From Lytechinus pictus (taxonomy: Eukaryota > Echinodermata > Echinoidea > Temnopleuroida > Toxopneustidae), in the NCBI RefSeq assembly GCF_037042905.1, contig NC_087261.1:10864217-10928216 (forward strand): DNA of 64,000 bases. Direction: 5' to 3'. A program made the translations under genes and the position numbers. Within the stretch, counting starts at the first letter, position 1. Every line of letters begins with the position of its first letter. The notes under the pieces were generated by a model, which had not been told where the DNA came from, ran no database searches, and saw only the letters and a list, made by a program, of their open reading frames with translations. This document shows, piece by piece, positions 1 through 14,300 of the stretch.

Positions 1-129
1 CCTATGATAGAGACTGACTCTGGAGAACATGTTCACTTGTAACAGGGAGCTGTGAGGAAGGAGCTGTAACCCCTGTTATTTACACAAAACCATTCATGGG
101 TCTTAAAGCATAACAATTAATCTGTAATA

Positions 130-516
130 CCCCTTTCATAAACCCAATAAAACATATCCTCCAATTAGCCGCCTAAGAGTAATGCGGATAATTCAATAAA
201 AATTGCGTTCACAAACTCCATAAATTATTTTTACGAGCGCCCGTCCTGAAAAAGGCGGATAATCGTCATGACAACTGGACACGCCCCCTCCAATGCAGTT
301 GTGTTGGAAAAGGGTGACCTTGTGACCGCACCATGGCAATTATCCGCATTATTTGGAAATACGTTCATAAACTCAAAATCTTGTCCCGATGCCGCTATTA
401 TGCGGATAATAGCAGCATCAGAATAATGCGGATAACTCTTGTCCTCCTCTGATTTTACGACCAAATTATGCTGCTATTAGCCGCATAATTGTGTTTTATT
501 GGGTTTATGAAAGGGG
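130..516. mobile_element. 387-bp foldback MITE, copy 1
   Basis: TA-flanked ends CCCCTTTCATAAACCCAATA and TATTGGGTTTATGAAAGGGG. Contains repeated AATGCGGATAA-type motifs and a 77-codon minus frame that is identical in copy 2, apparently by shared descent rather than by coding. Confidence 0.88.
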
Positions 517-520
517 TATA

Positions 521-2228
521 ACTTTCCGCTTGGCTTTGAAATCCCATTCTTCTGCTGAGGTGATGTTCGGGAGCCTAGTACCAGTTTTGAAATCCATAGA
601 AATATTGGTTAAATTGCTATTATATAAATGATAAAGCTCATGAATTGCTTGTGATAGGAATAGACACTAAACAATTTCTCGAATTTAACACTATGCCCAT
701 CTCTTAATATATGTACCAGAGTCGATCAAAGGAGAATTAGATACAAAAATTCATTATTTGAGAATGTTCCGATCACTTGCCCAAATTTAAATGTCCTGTC
801 GTTTAATCCATGATTAAATCTTTGATAATATAAAGTACTTTGCTTGTGTATGTTTTCGCATGTTTTTTGTATTTTTGCAATTGAAAAAAGTATGAAATTA
901 CCAAACTTTGTGACCGTGCGTTCACTCATGAAACACATTACATGTATCATCAATATGGACAGATAACAGTTGATGAGATACCATACACACAGAGTGCATT
1001 AAGTGTATTGTACCATGTACACACATACATATACATACAGTGTAAGGTGACATAACATTATTCCTGTGACATTTGCTCCAGTCTTATTCCTCAAAGGGCA
1101 TAGGGTTAGAGTAACGGGGATGTGTGTATCGCATTGTAATGTGTACACCCAAAGCTTTTCTTTACATTCAACCAATTAAAAGTTATTGTGACTCTATTAG
1201 CAGAGTCCAAGGTTGCACCCTAAAATTTGATTTGGCACAGGATGCATTATATCCATTGTGGGCAAAGAGTTGAACACTTACAATTTGGGAATTCCATTAT
1301 CTAACCTGCCGGTTAACAGATGCAGATTAGCACCTAAATGTAACATATCGGCGACACTTAAGCTTGGGGTCAGACGAGAGCAAACTGATTCCACTCCTTC
1401 CTGACACCTCCATATTTGTAATTAAGACTGCTTGAATAATTGTCTACATGCATCTCAAACTTTTTAAGAAAAACTGTAGCATAGAATAATGAAAAAGAGC
1501 AAGAACATATAGATAACATGGCTAAAAGTCTTTGTAGTACTCCTTTTCTAGTCAGAACTTTGACTCTTCTTTGACTATACCGTAGGTCCCACAAACTGAT
1601 ATCCATGTTGGATGAAAGAAAATTATACTTCTCGTAGTCACGATTATGATGAAATCCATCTTGAATGCTAATTTTTCTGGAATTCTAAGCAACAATTGAT
1701 TTCTTTCTCTTCAGTTGTTCTTTCCATATAGCAATATAGAAATATCAGTAATGATGTTCAAACTTTCTCACATTTTCTGCTACTCTCTGCTTGGTCCCAT
1801 ATATGGAAATCGATGTAGGCTTGCGTCTCATTCTTGTAGTATCCCACTGAACCTGAAGTACTTTACATCCTTCTACTCTCTGTCACTCTCCGTCCGGTCC
1901 CAGGTGCTTAAATCTATGCAATGAACTTATTGTATATTTCACTTTTTTAAGTCATTTTGATAGGGCTACATTTCCATCTTCCCACTTATGCTCTCTTTGT
2001 ATGGTCCCACATGCTGAAATTGGTGTTGGTTCATAGATGTACCATGCGTTATGTCAATCTGCTGCAGACAGTCTGTACAAAAGCAGTATAGTTCCACTCT
2101 TTTTTCGCCACTTTTAAGTATAAAGGAATGACCTTGTTCTTTTTCCTCTGTAACGCTGAATCTAGTCCCACATGCTGTCCTACGTGCTGGATCTCAAACT
2201 TTTCATAACCAGTCTATAATCACACATT
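521..2228. other. region downstream of the PEX3 stop, no gene seen
   Basis: Presumably 3' UTR and intergenic sequence. At about 1690-2200 a degenerate block recurs three or four times (CTCTCTGCTTGGTCCCATA, GTCCGGTCCCAGGTGCT, GTATGGTCCCACATGCTG). No clear polyadenylation signal. Confidence 0.4.
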
Positions 2229-2363
2229 TCAAATCCTTTGTGTGTTGCCATTTTGATGAGGCGACCTGGCGTCACCGTTTCTTTCTTCGTGGGCCGGAGG
2301 TTGGCTGAATGCCTCGTAGACATTGGAAGCAAAATCCTTCACACACTGCATCAGTAGCAACTC
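2229..2363 (-). CDS. PEX3: PEX3 exon 12 (residues 345-388 and stop)
   Basis: Encodes [20 protein letters not shown], the usual C-terminus, plus a hydrophilic tail of about 24 residues ([19 protein letters not shown]) that is longer than in vertebrates. TGA is the complement of 2229-2231. Confidence 0.95.
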   Translation of the reverse strand, partial: ELLLMQCVKDFASNVYEAFSQPPAHEERNGDARSPHQNGNTQRI

Positions 2364-5300
2364 CTGAAAAGTTAAGGAATGATAGGTTGAGAAAGGAACA
2401 ACTCTGTCAAAGTGCTTAGCAGTACATATACTCTCTTCAAACGGAAATCAAAACTTAAGCATCTCATCCATTTTGAACAATATATGATGATGGTAAAATT
2501 TATAAAGAGAGAAAAAAAAACAAATACAATGTACAGGTGAATTGCCATCAGTCAAAACTTTGGGACCATAGAAATCTATTTGATTTACGTGAGATTTTAC
2601 ATAGACAAAGTATTAATGTATGCTTTACACAGTCTGGGGGTGTTTCACAAAGATTTAAGTATGAGTTCGAGTCGCGCTTAAATGCCAATGCGTATATATG
2701 TAACGCAATCTTATCGATCCATATGCAGTAGTGCACGTCTCCTTCCATGATCTGTCCAATGTGGCCACACCTTTTATACCGCACGCAACTAGGCATTTAA
2801 GTGCGACGCTATGTCGTACTTAAATCTCGGTGAAACACCCCCCTCCTGCGCCCTTAACATTAAGCCTAGCGATTGTTCATGCAGCTGATTTTTACGACCG
2901 ATCATACACAATAATCAATACAATCAATCGTAGAAATCAGCGATCAATCGTTAAAGGGGAATCCAGCCTTGGCCATTAAATGTTGTGTTCGGAAGGAGAA
3001 AAATAAATTAAACGGAATGGTGAAAGTTTGAAAGAAATCGGACAAGCAATAAGAAAGTTATAGCTGCTTTGAAATAGAGATCACTAATACTATGTAGATT
3101 TCAAATTGGCAACTGGGTAAGTAAATTATGACAAGGGGCAAGGACAACTTTCTCATAGGCCATGTACTTTATTATCAGGGATTTGTGGCTTTCTCTTAAG
3201 TACCCATTCCCCTGGGGCAGTAATCTAAATATAACCCTGGTAGTGTATTGTTTTATGTCCTCATGAAAGAAAAATATAATTTGAAATAAAACTTTTGGGA
3301 AAAATGACATTTTAGCCATAATATGTATTGGAGAACATGGAAGAGTAGTCCTTGCCTTACATCACTATGACATCCCATATGCGGCCAATTTGAAGTCTCC
3401 ATGGGTATAGTGATTACCAATATTTACAACTTTTAAAAATTCATAACTTTCTTGTTGTTTGTCCAATATTGTTCAAACTTTCACCTATCAACTTGTCTGA
3501 TTTTTCTTTTCCTTATAAAAACAAGTTTTTATTTGGGTTGGATTCCCCTTTAAGCTTTATGTTACAGGGCCCTGGGTCCCGTAACACAAAAGTTAGCGAT
3601 TATTGGTATGCTTGATTTTCACGATTGATTGTACAATGTAGTCAATGGAATCAATCGTAGAAAAATGTTCTACGATCATTGTTAAGCTTTATGTAACGGG
3701 ACCCTGGTCTAAAAAGTTGCTTTCACTTAGCCAATGGTCTGTGATTTTGATAAATGATCAACAGTAGACTGTTTCCACTCCATGACGTAAAGAGATGTGT
3801 ATGCAGAGATTAAAAATAAAAGCCTTGATTTTATAATGTAATTCTAATCAACCTGAATTTCATGAAAGCCATATCAACTTGGTGTGATAATAATTCAATC
3901 AAATGTGCAATATTATTAAGTTCTGTGCTTACTCTGCGGTAGTCAAATCCAAATACAAATAAAAGGTTTCCATGACATTTGCTATGGTGACAATTGCTCC
4001 GTTAGAGATTCCACACACTAATGGAATGACCAACTTTAACATTGGATTTAATAATATAAAACCCAACTTCTCAGTAAATATTCAAATGATGTATGATCAG
4101 GGTTTTTTTTTTTTTTAATTATCGTTCATATATATATATTTATAAATAATGTCATTGTGTTATAATTTGTATTTCCCCTTTTATGTTCAATGTTTATATC
4201 TGGTATTCAGTATTTATTACATCATGTATTTTACAATATCATATATATATATTCAGTTTCCAGATTTTGTAAAGGTGGCAGCGCCAATAAGGTTTTCCCT
4301 TTCTGGTTGCCTCCTCATTCATTTATAAATCATGTACTTTATTCAACTGTTTCCCAGATTTTATCATTGTAATATCTGCAATTTTCCCATGTAATTTATG
4401 TAAACTTTGTATGTGCCTTGTATTTGTTTTTATGATGAATGGAATAAATACTATCAAATCTATAAAAAAATCTAGTATACCTTACCCTGAACCCAACATA
4501 AAATCATATTGCAACCCTATACCTACATCTTAGATGAAATGAAGACCAGAGCAATTGTAGTAGGAGCAAATGTCATGCCACCATATTAAGAGGCATAACA
4601 GACAGCAACATATTTCAGCGAATGACTTTAAAAAACATCTGATTCGATACAAACCTGGACAAAATGATTTGGGGTATCACAGCAGAGTGCGTTGACCTGG
4701 CCGTTAACGATTGGAATGGCTTTGGCCATGGCTAGTTTGAGACCACACGGGCTGCAAGAAAAAAAAATATCATGGAATGTTCTTCAATGTCACACAAAGT
4801 ATTCTAAAGACAGTAAATGAAGCAGACTGGCCAATCACTGAGAAATAATGAAAACTACATGTAGTTACAACCAAGTCGACCAGGTAGGAAATAATTTCCA
4901 TTTATAGCGGCTATTTTTTCACACCGCTGACTCTAGAAAAGATGGTCACCCCAAAGCATACAACTTGGATGATAATCTAGGCCATGGCTGCAGCTATCTT
5001 TGCGAATACATAAGCGATTTTCATTTTTTTTCATTTGTATCTATTTATTAACTATTCGCATGTTTCTGATACGGCGAAGGTACAGTTGGTGCGAAGCAGC
5101 CAGCGGTTATACCTTCTTGTTATGCTTTATTGGTCGATAACAAGAAAACAACAACTAAAGCTAGATGAAAGTGAAAAGGCAGGTGCTGCTCAGCAGCATC
5201 AGACATACAGTATCGCTTACGTTCGATTAACAGCTTCAGACAAGTACAAGCAAAGACAACAACTGAAGCCTCCACCTAGATTATTTGCTAGGATGAGGAC

Positions 5301-8300
5301 AAAATAGCCTGTTGCCCTCCTGAAAATGTTCTATGCTGCCAAATGAGCGGAGAAATCATCCACACAGGTACGACCACAAAGGGCGCATGTATTCATTATA
5401 ATAGAAAACAGACTAAATGTAACATTTATTTTGCTAATTACGAAACGGAATCATGAACAAATCATATATAAATCTATAAATAAATCCTACTTTTCTCATG
5501 AAACCATTGTTTGCTGCAAATACAGGTACTTAACTAAGTTAGCTTTAAATGCTACAGAAACATACCTTTCTCCATTTCGAGTTGTAACTGGTCTGAAGAA
5601 CTCGGCCATGTTGTCCAATAGACGGCTGAACCCGATATCGAGGCAAGAATTCACCACACAGCTAAAATCATGGCTGTAAAGAAGACAAATACAATCAAAA
5701 CTAAACACTAGTTTTGCAGTACAGTACAGAACAGTGAAATGATGCACCCTGTTGTATCGTTTGGTAAAGAATAAGAACAAGAAAATTGTATAAACCTGAT
5801 AATGTAAGTCTGTTCATAGCATAGCGATAGTTACAAAAATAAAAATCTTTGGCCCGTATTCTGAAGTCGGGTTTAACTCAAACCAAGGTTTAAAGTTGTG
5901 GTTTAAGTATGGACAGCCAATTGTTACATAAATAACTTACGGTAGAGATATCATATTTCAGCTCATTTGGCTCTCAAATCAATCATAATTGTCTAGGAAG
6001 TATAAATAGATGATTGTCTTCACCATTGATGAATCAGGAAAGAGGAGAGTAAACATATGAAGCATACAACTTAATACAAATTTTGACACATTTGGCTTCC
6101 CATAATTTTAGCACAGAGTCAGACCATGGTCTAAGTTTAACCTGACTTCAGCATATGGGCCTTTGTGTCTGGCATTAGTCAGTAGGGAGGGTAGATACCA
6201 TTGATTACAATCAGATACTTTGGAATCTTTGAAAAGTATGCATGGCTGTAAAATCGCATTTTAGTAATGTAGAATAGAAATTACTGCCTAGAGATCCAGG
6301 GTGAATGTTTTTATTGTTTTCTTCAATAAGGCACTAGTGAAAAACAAAAGTAACAAAAGTTGCTCTAATGGCCACTCATTAATACAGAGATACATTGTAC
6401 ATTGCTCCTAGGGTGTCAATGTCCCTAATGAATGGACACCTCAAAAGCTTTTGTTTCATATTGACATTTATGCACTAACCTTTCAATTAAATCCCTAGTT
6501 TCTAATTGTATTGCAGTCAACACAAGCTGGTCTTCGCTGAGCTGACATGCAGATTCCTCTCCATCTAGTCCCTCCGGCTTAAGAAGGTACCTCCCCAGGG
6601 GATGAATGGAACAGTCCGGTACCACAACTGTATATTAAGCAAATAAACATGCAAAATGGATAAGCAACATGGAGTACTAAACAAGAAAGGAAGAAGAAAA
6701 TAGAAACAGGGAAAAAATGTATTCTTTCTCTGATAAAATCAGGAATATTAGAGAAAGAGAGAGAGAGTGAGAGATAAAGGAGAATAAAAGAGAAACTGAA
6801 CTGGAAATCATCTAGATTATGGAACATCAATACAGCTGGACAGTATTTATCCAAATTATGTGATATTGAAAAATTTCAAAATATTGAATATTCAATTATG
6901 GTTTCAGGATTATATTGATATATTGTGGTAACATGATATAACCAAAATATTGTTGATTATGAAAAGTCAATCACTATTGATTCTAAATGTTGTTCTGTAT
7001 TGCTTTAGAGAACTCAGACCTTTGTTTAATAGTTGTTACCCAAATGTCCGTTTTCCATGGACTCCAATAAAAGCCTCCCCCTTCCCTGCTCTTACTGAAT
7101 TGCAGCTCATAACTGACATATAAAATGAATTTTCAGACTCGGCGATAAATAGTTTCATCAGCGATGATTTTCTAGAGATAATTGACTATTATTGAAATAA
7201 ACTAACGGCCAGCACTAGGGGAGATAATGGAATCTTTCTGTGACAAGATAGAGAAAGAAATAAAGGTAATGAAAGGGAAACCGATTGGAACTGGGAAATC
7301 AACTGAAACTAGAAATCATCTAGGTAAAACATTCTCAAATTTTCAATCAAAACAGATAATGGGCTCACTAACCTTCTCCTCCATACTGTGTTGTTTCAAC
7401 TTGACCTCTGACCTTTGCTATGATCTCCTCCATGTCTGAGAGGCTGAGGAGTTGCTGTAATGATATGCTACAAAAAATCAAGTCATTAAACGTAAGTTCA
7501 TGATGAATGTGAACTGTATCATCAATCTAGAAATAAAAATCTATACAGTATATATATATTTACATTAATCTGTGATCTGTGGCTTATCTACCTCCCCCCC
7601 TAAAAAAAACCCTGTAAATCACTATATGTATGACACCACCTGTGATTATCTGATTATATGTAAGCCCATAATCACTGCATTATTAAGAAATGAACATCAT
7701 TTTCATAAATAATTTAAACAAGTGGAATGCCTCTGGCCGTCTCACCTGCATCACGCGATTCAATATAGCAGCAGTGCTGATTTTGAAAACTACTATAACT
7801 CGCACAAGATGTTCAGTGATACTTGGTTACTCGTATTTCCACGTTTTATGAATTAGACCAATACACTTATAGAGATATGATGGCAATTCAACAAATACCC
7901 CCAACGTGGCCAAAGTTCTTTGACCTTACATGACCTTTGACCTTGATCATGTGACCTGAAACTCGCACAGGATGTTCAGTGATACTTGATTACTCTTATG
8001 TCCAAGTTTTATGAACTAGACCAACACACTTTCAAATTTATGGCTGTAATTCAACAAATACCCCAATTTGGCCAAAGTTCATTGACCCTAAATGACCTTT
8101 GACCTTGATCATGTGACCTGAAACTTGCACAGGATGTTCAGTAATACTTGATTACTATTATGTCCAAGTTTCATGAATCAGATCCATAAACTTTCAAAGT
8201 TATGATGGTAATTCAACAGATACCCCCAATTCGGCCAAAGTTCATTGACCCTAAATGACCTTTGCCCTTGGTCATGTGACGTGAAACTCATTCAGGATGT

Positions 8301-11300
8301 TCAGTGATACTTGATTAACCTTATGTATAAGTTTCATGAACTAGGTCCATATATTTTCTAATTTATGATGACATTTCAAAAACTTAACCTTAGGTTAAGA
8401 TTTTGATGTTGATTCCCCCAACATGGTCTAAGTTCATTGACCCTAAATGACCTTTGACCTTGGTCATGTGACATGAAACTCAGGCAGGATGTTCAGTAAT
8501 ACTTGATTAACCTTATGGCCAAGTTTCATGAGCTAGGTCCATATACTTTCTAAGTTATGCTGTCATTTCAAAAACTTAACCTCAGGTTAAGATTTGGTGT
8601 TGACGCCGCCGCCGCCGTCGCCGTCGCCGTCGGAAAAGCGGCGCCTATAGTCTCACTCTGCTATGCAGGTGAGACAAAAAAGCTGTGCTGTTGCTACGGC
8701 AAAGGTTGACGCAGCTCAAAATATTGCAGCGGAAACTGTCATTTGCTGCAGTTGCTTTCTGCGGCATAGTTTTATGAAACGCAAAGTTAAGTGTTTTTAG
8801 TTTTGCTGCAGATACCAAGGTTTGATGCTGAAAATGGGAGTTGCCGCTGCGGCAAATGCTTTATGAAATGGGCCCTAGATGAGTGACAGATTGCAAAAAA
8901 TGTATGTGTGGGGAGGGGTTTAAATGACATTCGATGTGGGAGGGGGGATTCATCTACATCTGTCATATGACAATTTCATCATCGACTGACACCATGACAT
9001 TAGTTTTAAGTGGAAGGGAAACACTGGTTTCTGTTGACTCTAAAAGAATGAAAACTTGTCAGTGCTGACAAGTTTCATGGAACGGCGCACATATATATCC
9101 AGATTCATAATGTTATACAGTGCAATTAAGGTCACACACGTATAATTAGTTAAAGAACTAAGTGTGTAAATATGACTTTATGAATATCAGAGCTATTAAA
9201 TTTAAGCACTTTGACCCCCCCCCTCAAAAAAAAAAAAACTCTGTAAAGGGTTAATACTCACCTTCCAACAACATTCTGCACAACTTCTCTAACATGGTTG
9301 ATAAGCTCGGTCAAACCTGGAAGTAAAATCATCAAGGAATAAGAGGATGATTATCATTAAAAAAAATGACAGTTTTGTTTGGTTAACAAAATGAGGATTT
9401 ACAGGTCATAAAGGGTACCATGTTGACATGGAAAATGTTGGCGACACTATTTCAGTCATAAATAACATGAAATCAATTGCTTTTAAAACAGTTGAATTAA
9501 AAATAATGATACAGTTATAAATTTTGGCTACATACAGATTTTGCATTAGATTTGTGATTTTTTTAAATCACTTTTTAAAGAAATTTTAGGCCAGACACTA
9601 AAATGTCGCCTAACTTTGGAACTGCGTCCCCCACATCGCAAGACTTGAAAGAAAAAAAGTCATGAAATGTTAAGGCACTATCTCTCTTGTGTTACAGGTT
9701 TATCACATAAAATGTTGGGGGGGGGGGGGCTAAAAAGTTAAGTCAATATCAAGCAAATGAGAAAAGCTTGAGTAATGAATATGTTTCTACTGTATTAAAT
9801 TTATTCATTATTATAAAGCACCATATTGGAATTTACATTTTGGTTCCCCTATCAGTGGAAAAAAGAATATATACATATTTTAAACATGTATGTAGCAATA
9901 TCTTACTGCAGATATATCGTACTCAAATTATAATGATAATTTGTCTAAAGCTTAAATGCAGGATATCATTTCATGATAGATATTTTCCAAATATACACCC
10001 AATAATGAATTATGGAATGCCCAACACAATTAAGTAATTTAAGTTGAACTCACCATCTGTTAATAGGTACTGTACCATGGCAAGATATTCTTTTTGTACA
10101 TCCTGGGTGGCATGCACCTTGTAGTACGTCTGAAAAATTAACAGAAAAAAATACATACATATGTCGAAAAGACATCAATAATACAATATAATACATAAAT
10201 ACTTCATAAATGATTATGAAAATACATGCATCCAGCTTGAAATGTTGAACAAAATGTGGAATGATAATGAAACCAACACTCTCTGAAGTGCAGTCACCAT
10301 CTTTATAATTAATCCAACAGAACACACCCAACCGCTGCCCTTCCCTCCTGTACAACACACTCAGTACCCCACCATAATCTCATCCCAGCCAGTGTATCAA
10401 TGTATCCACCATACATGGATTAATTGCCAATTGGTCTACTGCCAACTCGTCCACTCATGACATGGCTACCTTCATTTAGTCTAATGCCATTCCTTCCACC
10501 AACATTTCGTCTAACAACCATTTGGTCCAATAACCATTTGGTCCAATCATCACTTCGTCTAATCACCAGTTTGTCTATGACCATTTCGTCTCATGACCAG
10601 TTGGTCTAGCATCCATTTTATTTTCATTCATTTCGCCCAATTAACACTAAGTCAAATTAGACCAAATGGTATATGGACTAAATGGCTATTGGACCAACTG
10701 GTTATTAGACAAAATAGTGAGTGGACGAAATGGCTATTGGACCAACTGGTTATTAGACAAAATAGTGAGTGGACGAAATGGCAATTAGACCACGTGGATA
10801 GTGGACGAACTGATGGTAGATCAAATCATAGTAGACGAGTTTGCAATTGGACGAATTGACATTAGACCAATTGAAAATAAACCCATAAATGTAGTCATTT
10901 CTCTTCATGCATGTTTTCAAAACAACACTATGCAGTCCCCATACCGAGGGCACAACCCATCATGGCCCTGAATACAAGTCCGAGGGTTACCTTGCCAACC
11001 TCGTCAGAAGGGAAAAACACTTTTTTAACATGCAAAAAAAAGGGGTGGGGGACAATCATGGATCATCTCCACTTTCTGAAGCATTTTCCCATAAAATGTT
11101 TCCTGGCATTAAATTAAAAAAGATGGATCAAGGTCACCACAAAAAGGAAATCAAATTTGTTTGTCGGGGGGGGGGGGGGGGGCTGTGGACCCATCCCCCA
11201 ACAGGTACAAACTAGTGCTCCATGTCCAGTACCTACCAACAAATCAGCATTACTACGCTAACCTGGGTCCCGTTTCATAAAGATTTGTATAACAAATGCA

Positions 11301-14300
11301 CAATTTCTATCACAAGTTTACAACCGGCCAATCAGATTGAATAATTTCAGTAGCTTTTAACTGTTATTGCAAATTTGCAAGTTTTATGACACTGGCCCCA
11401 GATCTTCTTCTTACCAGGCCATTCTTCCCAGCCAGGGTATCAAGATACATGTAGCCCCCTAGAATGTTGAGCTGTACTCTGAGGAAGGCTGTTAACAACA
11501 CAGTACTGTATACAGCTACCACCATTCGTGTGAAACCTGACAAAAAAGAACAAACAGACAAATATAACGATAGAAAAATGTTTGCCCTATCAAAAAGTGA
11601 TAATTTCTTTTTTTTAAATGAAATAATCAAGGCATAGTATGTGAAAATGTGCAATACATGTACATGACAATGAAAACTGACAAAAAGGGACATAACTTTC
11701 AACGAGTTTTAGAGTTCTAGGTTAAAGAAAATGTTCTAGAATGATATGGGCCACAATTCTTTAAATTTCTGAATTCAAATTTGTTCTTTTTATGTACATA
11801 TGTGTGTATTTACCATTAGTGCCTTCTTTATGAACTTAATAGATTAGTTTACTAAAGACAAAAAAACAAACAAAAAAGAAATCAAATTTGGATACTTACT
11901 AACAACTTTTAATTCATTCCACACCAAAACCTTGTTTTCAGTTCTGCAAAATACAAATATAATAGGAATTCATAATACTTCTTGTGACAGTTTTGTAGTA
12001 AACGTACAGAATCATAAAAGACACAAAGCTCTATTTTGTACTACTTGTTTGGATTGGCATTGTAATCATTGTAAAAATAATAATCCTGTAAACCCAAATG
12101 CCAAAAAAGGCACTTCAATTGTCACAAGCTCCTGACAACGGCGACAAACCACTTTACTGGAGATATTTCAACGGGCTGGAAATTCGCAACTACTTTGCAA
12201 CTCGAGATTTTGTTAGCTGCTGAGACTTCCAATAAAAAATTGCAGATCTCCAAGTCATTGTAGTTGTTCCCTTTTCAAAAAAAAAACTATATGAAAGTAG
12301 CATCAAGTCTCTGAGACATCGGCCCCGTATTACAAAGAGTTATGATTGATCCAATCAATCGTAACTCTATGGAAATCCATCAGTGTCATAATTTTTTCTA
12401 AAGGAAATGTGCAAAATGTCCTTTGTAAACAAAGGAGACCACACCGAGCTGTCAAGAAATCAATTAATTTATTGATATACATTCATATCTAGAAAAAAAT
12501 TTGAGCAAACATGCATTTTATATGTTGACCTTGCTGGCTTTCCATAGTTGCGATTGATCGGATCAAACGCAAGTCTTTGTAAGACGGGCCCCTGAGATAC
12601 ATCTCCAATATGAGACTCTGGACGGAGTTGTAGACTACCGTACCTTTAAGATTGAACATGCTGAAATTTCATCTCTCTATCCCAATGTATCATTTTACAA
12701 TCGATCTTCCTTGAAGTATTTATTTTCCTCCCAGTAAGCGATGCATCTTGAATTCTTACCCTGACTTAAGTCTCTGTATGAGCTCTTCTGAGTTAAGATG
12801 ATGAAGAAGCAATTCCCTCAGCTTAGGAATCATGGACAGCACTAGATTTGAAAAAAAAATGTACATAAATTTACTTACGTAAAATAAATGAATCTTCCCT
12901 TTAAAAAGACTATTACTTGTACATGTAACTACATGTATGTATATGAACTGTAGGCCTATTGTTTAAAGATATAATATAAAAGAAATAATCAAAATTACTG
13001 CGTATAAATTTTAATCAAGTTATCTGATATTTCAATTTTTTTATAATCATGAAAATGTAACTATAATCAATAAGAATGTGCTTGAAATGAATTTCATAGC
13101 AATTTCACCTGTCCACAACTAACGGTACTCCCAATTTTTTTTTTTTTAATTACAGTAATTCAGTGGATTATCCAGTCAAGTTTCATTTTAATCAATATTG
13201 ACAGACACTGATACCCCTTTCATAAACCCAATAAAACATATCCTCCAATTAGCCGCCTAAGAGTAATGCGGATAATTCAATAAAAATTGCGTTCACAAAC
13301 TCCATAAATTATTTTTACGAGCGCCCGTCCTGAAAAAGGCGGATAATCGTCATGACAACTGGACACGCCCCCTCCAATGCGGTTGTGTTGGAAAAGGGTG
13401 ACCTTGTGACCGCACCATGGCAATTATCCGCATTATTTGGAAATACGTTCATAAACTCAAAATCTTGTCCCGATGCCGCTATTATGCGGATAATAGCAGC
13501 ATCAGAATAATGCGGATAACTCTTGTCCTCCTCTGATTTTACGACCAAATTATGCTGCTATTAGCCGCATAATTGTGTTTTATTGGGTTTATGAAAGGGG
13601 TATGAGTCGTTCACTTTCAAACAATCGCTTAATTTATCATGAATCTACATACATATTACAGTTGCAACTGTCTATAAATGCCCTGGAGTTTCATACCCTT
13701 TTATCTCTAAACTGAGGTCAGTCGTATTGGTGCATATAATTGCCAAAATTTTGGGCTACGTCCGTTTCGTCTTCTTTCCAGTTTGTCTACTACTAGTTTG
13801 TCTATGTTTGTCTACTAAAATTTTGGTCTAATTAATTGCCATTCAGTCTATGTACCATTTTGTCTAAATTCTAGTTAGGCTTTAAATCTCATTTCATTTC
13901 GAATCAAATTGGTGTATGGTTATAGATGAACTGTTTATTGACAAAGTAAAAGATAATAAGCAGCCGAAGCAGAAATTAGACCAAATGGGCGTTCAGCGAA
14001 ATAAGAATGAGACAAAGTGCATGTACATGTATTAAACTAAACATGTAGACCAAATGGCAATTACACAAACTGATAGTAGACCAAATGGGTATTAGAATAT
14101 GAAATAAGTAGACCAACTGCATGTAGACCAAATACATGACTAAAAGGCATTACCTGTCACATTGCAAGTTCGCTGGTTGCTCTCGAAATGGTGCTGTCTT
14201 CGAGCCATTGCAAGGCATTCTGCTTCTTCCGTCTCTCTCCATTCCTTCAACTTCCACTCGGCATACTTGTACAAAAGTGCTGCACCTGTAGAATTGTATA

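Noticed and set aside
231-464. 77-codon minus frame repeated exactly at 13315-13548
   Set aside because: Lies wholly inside the two MITE copies; identity is explained by the young repeat, not by coding.
7440-7455. alternative acceptor TTACAG for PEX3 exon 8
   Set aside because: It would break the reading frame; the upstream TTTTTTGTAG keeps it.
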